From contig NZ_KB894132.1 in the NCBI RefSeq assembly GCF_000374365.1, forward strand, positions 39,393 to 103,392: a DNA stretch of 64,000 nt. Reading direction: 5' to 3'. This DNA comes from Bacteroides gallinarum DSM 18171 = JCM 13658 (GTDB lineage: Bacteria; Bacteroidota; Bacteroidia; Bacteroidales; Bacteroidaceae). Positions 9,315-16,924 of the stretch are shown here, piece by piece (within the stretch, counting starts at the first letter, position 1; every line of letters starts with the position of its first letter). Below the pieces are notes generated by a model. That model did no database searches. It was not told where the DNA came from and was given only the letters and a program-made list of their open reading frames with translations. Position numbers and translations under genes: made by a program.

Positions 9315-10628
9315 TTATCTCCTAATGTTCCAGCTGATACAATGTAAAGCACCACCTTCCTCTGCTACTTCAGCCATTTCAATTTGATGAATCTCGCAAT
9401 TAGGAAATGCTTCATGTATATATTGCCAAGCAATAGCATCCTCTTTAATATTGAATATTGGCATGATAATCTTGTTACCGACTTGCACGAAATTTATGTA
9501 AGCCCAATTTAAGTCAGTTCGTGGCGAACCAACCTTGTCCGCAAATCGCATCTCAGTGACTTCAAAGCCATATTCTTCAAAAATGTGTCGGATAGCAGCA
9601 GCTTCTTCCGGGTATTGATCTCCATGATTGCCCATCAGAATACTGTTGCCACCACACCATTTGACAAACCCATCCGAATGACCATACTTGTCTGTATCAC
9701 GAGCATTAAAGTCACCATGCATTTTCCATGGAATTATAATCACAGGATGTCCAAGTTCTGACTCTAATTCTGCTTTGAACATTTCATCACCTTTTTCTTT
9801 ACCATTCTCAGTAAACACCTTATCTGTCATGACAACATAAGGACCACATGGGACCATATTTCCGCCGTCAATTATTAGCTTTGTTGAACGACAACTTATC
9901 CCCATTCCACGTAGTACGTTAGCACATTCGGTCCTTGTTTCAGCATCCTCTGGATTCTTGCTCTTCATCAGATAGTCCGGATAATATTGGTACTTCAAGA
10001 ACTCGTTCTCATTCAACTGAATTGGCATGTAGTCGCGTGCCCAATAATCTCTGGTGCATTTCAACTCTTTGGGTTCTATTCCGCAATTCTTCAGAAGATC
10101 AGTCAGACGCTGATAAAATTCCGGATGTCCATCCTTCTTATCCTTCAGCCAGGGTGACAAATAGACTTCATTTGTTTCACTGTCATGTAGCAACTGGTCA
10201 CACCGCACATATCTGTATCGCTTATCCTTAAAAGAGGAAAACGCTTCGTGTAACTCTGTTCGGTCTGGATGTGATAGATATTCTCCAAGTATATAATCCA
10301 CTTTACTTTCAATAGTCTGCTTACCGGTTAGAAGATTCAATCTGGGTTTACAGATATATCCAATCATACCGTTATTTCGCTCTACAAGAAAAGGGAAATT
10401 ATTGTCCTGTTCTAAGGCATGATGAAGTCTGAACAGCTCTGCACAAGCCCAGGGTCCTTCTAAAATATCGCTTTTATCCTCGCTGACTAACTGACGGATC
10501 AGAATGCCCCCAAAGTAAGAGCTATCATCCAATATATACTTATCTACTTTTTTCCCAGTGCTGTCAATCCCATCCTTTTTACAAATCTCACTTGGGAAGT
10601 TCAAATCAATACCTCCAAAGTCATTCAC
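9315..10628 (-). CDS. Peptidyl-arginine/agmatine deiminase domain, downstream part of an interrupted gene
   Basis: This 437-residue frame (nominal GTG start) holds a guanidino-group-modifying deiminase of the PAD_porph/agmatine deiminase family. Visible are TRDYWARDYMPIQL (substrate-site Asp region), IDGGNMVPCGP, MHGDFNARDTDKYGHSDGF (catalytic His/Asp region) and the C-terminal GGALHCISWNIRR with the nucleophilic Cys. The first 65 residues belong to a separate domain (FGGIDLNFPS, YFGGILIRQL) whose beginning lies in the same frame upstream, across a UGA at 10632-10634. Intact, the gene would run from 10850 to 9315 (about 511 codons). The product would convert agmatine or peptidyl-arginine to the citrulline form plus ammonia. 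The GTG at 10628 is probably not a natural start. Confidence 0.8.
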   Translation of the reverse strand: MNDFGGIDLNFPSEICKKDGIDSTGKKVDKYILDDSSYFGGILIRQLVSEDKSDILEGPWACAELFRLHHALEQDNNFPFLVERNNGMIGYICKPRLNLLTGKQTIESKVDYILGEYLSHPDRTELHEAFSSFKDKRYRYVRCDQLLHDSETNEVYLSPWLKDKKDGHPEFYQRLTDLLKNCGIEPKELKCTRDYWARDYMPIQLNENEFLKYQYYPDYLMKSKNPEDAETRTECANVLRGMGISCRSTKLIIDGGNMVPCGPYVVMTDKVFTENGKEKGDEMFKAELESELGHPVIIIPWKMHGDFNARDTDKYGHSDGFVKWCGGNSILMGNHGDQYPEEAAAIRHIFEEYGFEVTEMRFADKVGSPRTDLNWAYINFVQVGNKIIMPIFNIKEDAIAWQYIHEAFPNCEIHQIEMAEVAEEGGALHCISWNIRR

Positions 10629-10631
10629 GTA

Positions 10632-10850
10632 TCAGTATAATGAATCGGAGAAACGGGGATGAGTGATAATGTCACGATGATGCTTATTGTAGAAGTAAAA
10701 CTCAATCTCTTTAAAAAGATAGATTTTTTCTCCCTTTTGTATCGCAAAATCTTCAAACAGCAATTTGGCTATTTGAGTAAATCGTGACTCTATCTCTGCT
10801 GCATTCATTTCACCATTCAGAGACATTAGCTCTTTGAGTTTTGTTATCAT
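10632..10850 (-). pseudogene. N-terminal fragment of the deiminase gene, ended by in-frame UGA
   Basis: A 72-codon frame from ATG (10850) to TGA (10634-10632), in the same frame as the 437-codon deiminase, which resumes one codon later. It contains IYLFKEIEFYFYNKHHRD, and across the stop reads LY-stop-YVNDFGGIDL. The combined sequence resembles small bacterial proteins sometimes annotated as 3-methyladenine-DNA-glycosylase-like, in which a Trp commonly precedes the Y..xGIDL stretch. A TGG-to-TGA change is therefore the simplest explanation. An independent small gene is unlikely because the domain is cut in the middle. Confidence 0.65.
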
Positions 10851-10899
10851 TTTTATGTACTTTTTCTTTCATCAAAAATCCGATTCAAACATCATTCTC

Positions 10900-10963
10900 A
10901 GTACTTCTATGTAAGTACTTGAGTACGTTTCCATCGGTACTGCAGTACTTTGTCCAAAGTACT
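10900..10963. promoter_or_regulatory. Clustered AGTACT-type palindromes, probable operator
   Basis: Within 64 nt there are at least five AGTAC(T) half-sites: AGTACTT at 10900, AAGTACTT (self-complementary) at 10913-10920, GTACTTGAGTAC at about 10915-10926, a perfect 12-bp palindrome GTACTGCAGTAC at 10937-10948 and a 20-bp perfect inverted repeat with 2-nt centre at 10944-10963 (AGTACTTTG / CAAAGTACT). The cluster lies 50-113 nt upstream of the leftward deiminase start and about 315 nt upstream of the rightward HTH gene. Cooperative repressor binding is a natural reading. Which protein binds is unknown. Confidence 0.6.
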
Positions 10964-11278
10964 CACTAAACTTGCCCAATGTCTGAAAACGAAAAGAATA
11001 GTATTCTCTAACGCTAATTTACAAAAAAAACGACTATTTCAGAACAGTTTTACCATTAAAAATGCAAGAAATACAATGCTTTTTAATATCTAGTACAAGA
11101 TAATTGGATTAATTCGCAAATCCATTTGCATATTACTCGTAGATTTTGGACGTTATCTCGACAAATTTTATTAGATTTGCATTATTGAAGAAATAAAAAC
11201 ATAAACATACGGAAAAACACATAGAAAACAGCGTTGTAAACTGTTGCCAATGTATTTTCCTCATAGAAATGATTTAAG
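10964..11278 (+). promoter_or_regulatory. AT-rich leader of the defence operon with candidate promoter
   Basis: This 315-nt gene-free stretch precedes the HTH gene. It is strongly AT-rich. A TAGATTTG at 11172-11179 fits the TAnnTTTG -7 box, with TTTG at 11145-11148 as a possible -33 element, although the 23-nt spacing is longer than the usual 19-21. This would leave an approximately 95-nt leader before the ATG at 11279. No ORF or riboswitch-like structure was recognised. Confidence 0.35.
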
Positions 11279-11488
11279 ATGGAACAGAATAAAGAACTGA
11301 ATCGGCTAAAAGTAGTTCTTGTAGAAAAGAAAAGAACCGCTAAGTGGTTAGCTCAAGAATTAGGTAAAGATGCTGCTACAATTTCCAAATGGAATAGTAA
11401 CACTTCTCAACCTTCACTTGAGACACTTCGTAAAATTGCTGACCTACTTGAAGTAGATGTCAGAGAATTATTAATCCCATCAAGATAG
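11279..11488 (+). CDS. XRE/Cro-type HTH regulator
   Basis: A 69-residue helix-turn-helix protein covering a bare Cro/C1 domain: [46 protein letters not shown] spans the five helices, with the recognition helix at about residues 32-42, and it ends right after (VRELLIPSR). It is the first gene of the 31-kb operon, 10 nt before the helicase gene. By position it is a candidate autoregulator of the defence genes, like C-proteins of restriction systems. The palindrome cluster 0.3 kb upstream is a possible target, which is inference. Confidence 0.85.
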   Translation: MEQNKELNRLKVVLVEKKRTAKWLAQELGKDAATISKWNSNTSQPSLETLRKIADLLEVDVRELLIPSR

Positions 11489-11498
11489 AAATAGCGAT

Positions 11499-14294
11499 AT
11501 GATAAATTATTCTCCTGGACAGCGCATTACAGTGCGTGGTGAGGATTTCCTGATAATCAATGTAGACCGCAATTATAATGGCGGTCATTTGTTGCATGTG
11601 AAAGGTCTTAGCGAATTAGTACGAAATCATAGTTTCATATTCGATACTGATTTAGACGACAACATCGAGATTGTTAATCCCGCCAATGCCCAAATTGTAA
11701 GTGATAATGACCCACGTTGGCGAAAAACCCGTTTATTGATAGAATCAGCTTTACGTAGTAATGCTTACTTCTCAAAGAAAATAACCATTGCACAAGGAGG
11801 TGCCTTTGATATTGCAGATTATCAGATGACACCTACTCTTAAAGCTTTTGAATTACCTCGTCCACGTCTTTTGATTGCAGATGGTGTAGGTTTAGGTAAA
11901 ACTATAGAAGTTGGTATATTCTTGGCAGAAATGATCCGTCGTGGTCGTGGTAAAAGGATTCTGGTCTGTGCATTGAAAAGTATATTGGCACAATTCCAGG
12001 AAGAAATTTGGAATCGCTTTGCTATACCTTTAGTACGTCTTGACAGTATTGGCGTCGCAAAAATTCAGAATGAAATTCCTCTTAATAAAAATCCGTTTGA
12101 CTACTACGATAAGACCATCATCTCCATTGATACACTTAAAAACAATGGTCGTTTCCGCGCATGGTTAGAGAAGACCCATTGGGATATCATTGTGATTGAT
12201 GAATGCCATAAAGTGGCAAACGACAGTAGTCTTCGTGGAGACCTTGCTCAGTTCCTGGCACAGAAATGCGATTCAATGATACTTACTTCAGCTACGCCTC
12301 ACAATGGAAGTGCCGAGTCATTTGCCAACCTGATGCGTATGCTTGAACCTATATCCATACCGAGGAACGGAGAATACACCAAGGAAGACATACAACCTTA
12401 TTATGTTCGTCGCTTCAAGCATGATATATCCGATGAACGTATCCGTAGTCAGTTTCAAACCCGTGAAGTAAAGAGTATTCCCGTACAACTCACCTCAGAG
12501 GAAGAAGACATTTTAAGCTTCCAGCATACACGTTTCCGTTCACTGCATGACGAGCAGAAGAATGATGCATTGTTTGCCTTAACCGTGTTTAAGAGTTATC
12601 TATCCTCTCCTGTCGCTGCACTCAGAACCTTGGAGGAACGTTTAAAAAAAAATGACAGCAACGAACTCATGCAATTGACTGAGCAGGTAAGGTCATTGGT
12701 GGATAGAAAAGAAGATAGCCGGTACGATGCTTTTAAAGCTAAGTTAGCAGAATTGTGGAAAGCAAACCCCAAGGAACGAATTGTTATTTTCACAGAACGT
12801 ATTGCAACTATGGAATACCTGCAAAAACGCATTTGCAGTGAGTTTAAATTGACTGCCGAACAAGTAGTACGTTTCGATGGTTCACTTTCAGATACCGAAC
12901 AAGAGGAAATGGTGAGCGACTTTGCAAAAGAAGACAGCAAGGTAAAAGTCTTTATCTCGAGCGACAGCGGCTCACAAGGTGTCAACCTCCACTATTTCTG
13001 TCATATCATGTTCAACTATGACATTCCTTGGAGCTTAATAACATTGGAGCAGCGTAATGGCCGTATTGACAGATATGGCCAGAAACAAACACCTGTCATC
13101 TATTATATGGTTGCCCAAAGTGATAATACAGATTTACGTTCTGATTTCACGATTATAGACAAACTCAGAGCGAAAGAACAAGAAGTTCACGATACATTGG
13201 GGGATGCTATGAGTGTAATGGAACTTTATAATGTTCAGAAGGAAGAAGAAGAAATTAAGAAAGCTATCATGACGGGTGATACAGAGGTTCTTGAACCTTC
13301 TGCAACTCGTCGCCGTGCCCGTGGCGGTTTTAAGAAAGCCGATGCTGTAGTTACGACTCCTGCAACAGAACGTTTGTTAAGTAATATTTACGAAAGAAGA
13401 TTCTCATTATATTCTGATGATTTAAGCTACTATAAAGACTTATTTGCAGAACTTGAGGCTGTTGGTAGCATTCAGCACGGCGATGTTGTGCTTCATGAGG
13501 ATGCAACAGTTCCTTATGTAGAAGTGAAAAACAACGAGGAGCTTAGAGATGTTCTTTACGACATACCTAAAGAAGCTTTTCCTCGTGATAATATATTCCG
13601 TTTAACAATGGATAAAGCATGGCTGAATAAAAGTATTGCTGAGTCACGAAAGAGCACCACAAGTGAGTGGAGTAAATTCTTGCCGCTGTATGACATTCAT
13701 CCTATTATCAATTATTTGCTGACAAAATTTACAGCATCGCTCCCGAAGACACAGGCCATGTGTGTGCACAGTACAACTCTGCCACAAGGGATGAGTTATT
13801 ATCTGTTCTATGGAAGTCATGGAAACGGATTGGGACAGAATTTAGTGAGCAAATTCTTTATTGTTCCGTTAGATAAAGAAGGAGCTTTGCGTGAACGTCC
13901 CTTATCACTCTATGACTTTACTCAAAAGTATCCTATACTGACACAATTCATGCAGGGCTCGACTGATGAAAACATAAAAGTAATTGAGTCAAATCTAGAG
14001 AATGCAATAGATGAAGGATTAGTGAAGTATATGTACGATGCTCAAGCCAAAGTTGGTGATGAGATGGAGAAACAACTCAATGCATATAAAGAGAAACTAA
14101 AACTTTGGGCTGATACCGCTAACACACTTTTCCCGGATGAAGATGTCACCCTGACACGTCAGAATTTATACAAAAAAGAGCAAGAAGAGATTCAGAAGAT
14201 TACCGACCAATCAAGTCAATTTTATCAGGACCTCTTCTCTCTTGATAATGCAGAACCCTATATGCGCCTTTTGGCCGTATTTCATAATCTTTGA
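11499..14294 (+). CDS. SNF2/HepA-type helicase, DrmD-like
   Basis: A 931-residue superfamily 2 helicase. Motif [14 protein letters not shown] (about 127-139), motif II IDECHK (DECH box, about 233-238), motif [11 protein letters not shown] (about 263-270) and motif [14 protein letters not shown] (about 517-528) are all present. The Q.NGR..R.GQ pattern is that of the SNF2/RapA class, and the long C-terminal extension (about 640-931) fits DISARM DrmD-like proteins. It is expected to translocate on DNA and work with the adjacent methyltransferase. It starts 10 nt after the regulator and its stop overlaps the region of the next start (TTG 14291, ATG 14300). Confidence 0.85.
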   Translation: MINYSPGQRITVRGEDFLIINVDRNYNGGHLLHVKGLSELVRNHSFIFDTDLDDNIEIVNPANAQIVSDNDPRWRKTRLLIESALRSNAYFSKKITIAQGGAFDIADYQMTPTLKAFELPRPRLLIADGVGLGKTIEVGIFLAEMIRRGRGKRILVCALKSILAQFQEEIWNRFAIPLVRLDSIGVAKIQNEIPLNKNPFDYYDKTIISIDTLKNNGRFRAWLEKTHWDIIVIDECHKVANDSSLRGDLAQFLAQKCDSMILTSATPHNGSAESFANLMRMLEPISIPRNGEYTKEDIQPYYVRRFKHDISDERIRSQFQTREVKSIPVQLTSEEEDILSFQHTRFRSLHDEQKNDALFALTVFKSYLSSPVAALRTLEERLKKNDSNELMQLTEQVRSLVDRKEDSRYDAFKAKLAELWKANPKERIVIFTERIATMEYLQKRICSEFKLTAEQVVRFDGSLSDTEQEEMVSDFAKEDSKVKVFISSDSGSQGVNLHYFCHIMFNYDIPWSLITLEQRNGRIDRYGQKQTPVIYYMVAQSDNTDLRSDFTIIDKLRAKEQEVHDTLGDAMSVMELYNVQKEEEEIKKAIMTGDTEVLEPSATRRRARGGFKKADAVVTTPATERLLSNIYERRFSLYSDDLSYYKDLFAELEAVGSIQHGDVVLHEDATVPYVEVKNNEELRDVLYDIPKEAFPRDNIFRLTMDKAWLNKSIAESRKSTTSEWSKFLPLYDIHPIINYLLTKFTASLPKTQAMCVHSTTLPQGMSYYLFYGSHGNGLGQNLVSKFFIVPLDKEGALRERPLSLYDFTQKYPILTQFMQGSTDENIKVIESNLENAIDEGLVKYMYDAQAKVGDEMEKQLNAYKEKLKLWADTANTLFPDEDVTLTRQNLYKKEQEEIQKITDQSSQFYQDLFSLDNAEPYMRLLAVFHNL

Positions 14295-14299
14295 TAGTT

Positions 14300-16924
14300 A
14301 TGGCAGATAATATAACATACAGGTTTATACAGAACGTGGGAGACTACTTCCCCTCAGGTTATTTCACTGATGATTTTATAAACAAAGTACAAAGTTGTGC
14401 AGGATACAGTGCGGATAATATGAAAGCGCTGTGCAGTCCTTATGTACAAATTCGTGGAGAGTACGAAGAATATAAAAATTTCATTATCAATGCGCACGCC
14501 CGTAAAGAAGATGAAATTAAGCATACACATGACTGGCATACCACGCTCCTGAAAAAACTGGGTTACGATGCAGAAAACGCCTACCAGGAGCCTTACGTCG
14601 TGAAGGACGGAGGTCCTGACGCACCTACAGAGATTATCCCTGTGCGCCACATCATTCGAAGTGGTGACCACATTTCCATGCTTATCATGGAAATGCAAAA
14701 CCTGATAACAGTCAACGATACAGAGCCGGACGGTCTGTTCAAACAACAATATGAAGATGAACGTGCTTCTAACGAGCAACGGTATTATGCAGGACAATGG
14801 AGACAAGTAATTCCGTCCCGATTCCTTGATCGTGAGAAGTATCGTTTTTCTCCAGCTATTATCAACAAGGCAATCACACAGATTTTCCTAATGCCGGAAG
14901 AGCGACGTCCTCACTATATTCTGATGTTGGCAGGTAATACGGTTTTCCTTTTCGAGCAGGACAAATGGGCCAGAGGTGCATATCTTCAGCTTTCTCTTGA
15001 CGAGCTATATTTCCAAGGTCTGATAAAGAACTACCGACTTTACTTTGCCCTCTTTCATCTACTGTGCTGCAAAGATACACTTGCGGCGGATGGTCAGACG
15101 GTTTTGATGGATACACTTATTGAAGAAAGCTATAAGAATGCCTACGAGGTAACTAAGGATTTAAAGGAAGGAGTAATCTTTGCCGTTGAGACCTTAGCAA
15201 ACGAAGCACTCTACTATATGCATCATGTGGCAAACAAACCTTTCGGTAAATATATTCAGGAAACAGATTCTTATGATGAAACCGACGATGATTTTGAGGC
15301 AGAAGTTAAAGACGATTGTCTGACCATTGTCTATCGTTTGCTTTTCCTTTTCTATGCAGAAAGTCGTGAAGAACTGGAAATTCTGCCTACTGGAGATGAG
15401 GTGTATAAGCAGGGATATTCTCTTGAATCATTGAGGGATCTCGAAATGATGCGTCTTAACTCTCAGTCCAGTCGCGATGGTTATTTCTTTGATGATAGTA
15501 TACATCATCTGTTCTCTCTGCTTGCAAAAGGTCATCATGTTGATCTGTCACCATCGAACAATAAAAGTTTCCGGGTACGTCCCATTGATTCTCCTCTATT
15601 TAACGATAAAAATCTACACCATTTGGGAGATGTAAAAATCAGAAATATCAAATGGCAGGAGATAATCCGTGCGCTCTCCCTGTCAAAGAAAAAGAATTAT
15701 TGTGGCCGAATCAGTTATGCAAACTTAGGTGTAAACCAATTAGGTAGTGTGTATGAGAGCCTGCTTGCTTATCGTGGTTTCTATGCAGAAGAAGATTATA
15801 TTGAAGTACACAAAGCCAATGAACCACAGGATGGAACATTCCTTGTCCCTTATAGCCGGATGAGCGATTTTGATATCTCAGAGGTTCTTTGTAATCAAGA
15901 GGGCGAACCGGTTATTTTACCCAAGGGTACTTTTGTCTATCGTTTGAATGGACGTGACCGCCAAAAGTCAGCTAGTTACTATACACCAGAAGTGCTTACC
16001 CGCAGTACGGTAAAATACACACTGAAGTCCATTATCGATGAGGTTCGTGAGAACAAGCGCCATGCTACTGAATTACTGGAGCTGAAGATTCTAGAACCTG
16101 CTATGGGTGCTGCAGCTTTTCAGAACGAAGTAATCAATCAATTGTCTGAAGCCTATCTGCTTCATCAGCAGCGTCAGCTACGGGAAAAGGGAATCCACAA
16201 CTGGCGTATTGCTCCAGACCATTATCGTGATGAATTGCAAAAGGTAAAGGCTTACATTGCAACGCATAATGTTTATGGAGTGGATTTAAATCCGACTGCA
16301 ATTGAGTTGGGTAAACTCTCACTTTGGCTTAACGTCATACATAAAGATATGGAAACGCCATTCTTTGCCAATCGGCTTACGGTGGGTAACGCTGTGATTG
16401 GTGCCTGGCTGAAAGTATATAGCAAGAACCAGTTCTATGGCATATCCGATCGTTACGGTTCCAAATTAAAACCAAACAAGTGGTGGGAATGTGCTCCACA
16501 TAAAGTGAAATTTTTCAAAAACAGTGTTAATCGTTCGGTGAACGAAGTGTATCATTTTCTTTTACCTGATGCCAATATGCTGGGCGTACGCAGCATCAAG
16601 GAACAAAAAAAACTATACCCTAATGAAGACCGACGCATGACAACTATTCTGAAAGACTGGACAGCTCCTATTAGTGCACATGAGTTTCAGATACTACAGC
16701 GTATTTCAGCAAAGATTGACATCTTACTGAAAGAATATTTTATAGACCAGCTTACTATTGAGAAGTATACCAACAACCGTAAGGAGGTGTGGGATGGTAT
16801 TGACCATTCAGCGCAAGAATCGTTATTTAAAATGAAGAACAAGCTGATAGCTATGCTCAGAAACAAAAACTGTTTGACACCCGCTATGGTCACAACAATG
16901 CTTATCGCAAGCTCAAACTTGTGA
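14300..16924 (+). CDS. N6-adenine DNA methyltransferase, upstream part (DrmMI/Eco57I-like), frameshifted
   Basis: The upstream part of a very large adenine methyltransferase. ATG 14300 is preferred over an in-frame TTG at 14291. Residues 1-550 form a long N-terminal region; a KSASYYTPEVLTRS block precedes motif I LEPAMGAAAFQNEV (about residue 600) and YGVDLNPTAIELGKLSLWLN follows. The catalytic NPPW motif is absent here and lies in the next frame. The last 30 residues after about 16830 look non-native; the -1 frame there reads NEEQADSYAQKQKLFD and joins smoothly to the next gene. The pair is therefore most likely one gene of about 1660 codons with a one-base loss in an A-run. Confidence 0.8.
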   Translation: MADNITYRFIQNVGDYFPSGYFTDDFINKVQSCAGYSADNMKALCSPYVQIRGEYEEYKNFIINAHARKEDEIKHTHDWHTTLLKKLGYDAENAYQEPYVVKDGGPDAPTEIIPVRHIIRSGDHISMLIMEMQNLITVNDTEPDGLFKQQYEDERASNEQRYYAGQWRQVIPSRFLDREKYRFSPAIINKAITQIFLMPEERRPHYILMLAGNTVFLFEQDKWARGAYLQLSLDELYFQGLIKNYRLYFALFHLLCCKDTLAADGQTVLMDTLIEESYKNAYEVTKDLKEGVIFAVETLANEALYYMHHVANKPFGKYIQETDSYDETDDDFEAEVKDDCLTIVYRLLFLFYAESREELEILPTGDEVYKQGYSLESLRDLEMMRLNSQSSRDGYFFDDSIHHLFSLLAKGHHVDLSPSNNKSFRVRPIDSPLFNDKNLHHLGDVKIRNIKWQEIIRALSLSKKKNYCGRISYANLGVNQLGSVYESLLAYRGFYAEEDYIEVHKANEPQDGTFLVPYSRMSDFDISEVLCNQEGEPVILPKGTFVYRLNGRDRQKSASYYTPEVLTRSTVKYTLKSIIDEVRENKRHATELLELKILEPAMGAAAFQNEVINQLSEAYLLHQQRQLREKGIHNWRIAPDHYRDELQKVKAYIATHNVYGVDLNPTAIELGKLSLWLNVIHKDMETPFFANRLTVGNAVIGAWLKVYSKNQFYGISDRYGSKLKPNKWWECAPHKVKFFKNSVNRSVNEVYHFLLPDANMLGVRSIKEQKKLYPNEDRRMTTILKDWTAPISAHEFQILQRISAKIDILLKEYFIDQLTIEKYTNNRKEVWDGIDHSAQESLFKMKNKLIAMLRNKNCLTPAMVTTMLIASSNL
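16829..16834 (+). other. Probable frameshift point in methyltransferase gene
   Basis: At TTTAAAATG the upstream frame reads TTT AAA ATG AAG. Adding one A gives TTT AAA AAT GAA GAA CAA, which opens the frame that continues for 800 codons. The downstream frame is closed just before (TAA at 16828-16830), bracketing the shift. A single A lost from a five-A run is the simplest cause. It is not a well-phased X XXY YYZ slippery heptamer, so programmed slippage is less likely than mutation or read error. Confidence 0.7.

Noticed and set aside
10632..10634. Selenocysteine or Trp recoding of the UGA
   Set aside because: No SECIS-like hairpin was seen after the codon and UGA is used as a normal stop elsewhere, for example at 16922-16924.
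14291..14299. TTG 14291 as start of the methyltransferase
   Set aside because: An ATG follows nine bases later and needs no unusual codon.
16921..16924. GTG or ATG as natural start of the downstream methyltransferase part
   Set aside because: The same frame is coding upstream to about 16831 with family-like sequence.
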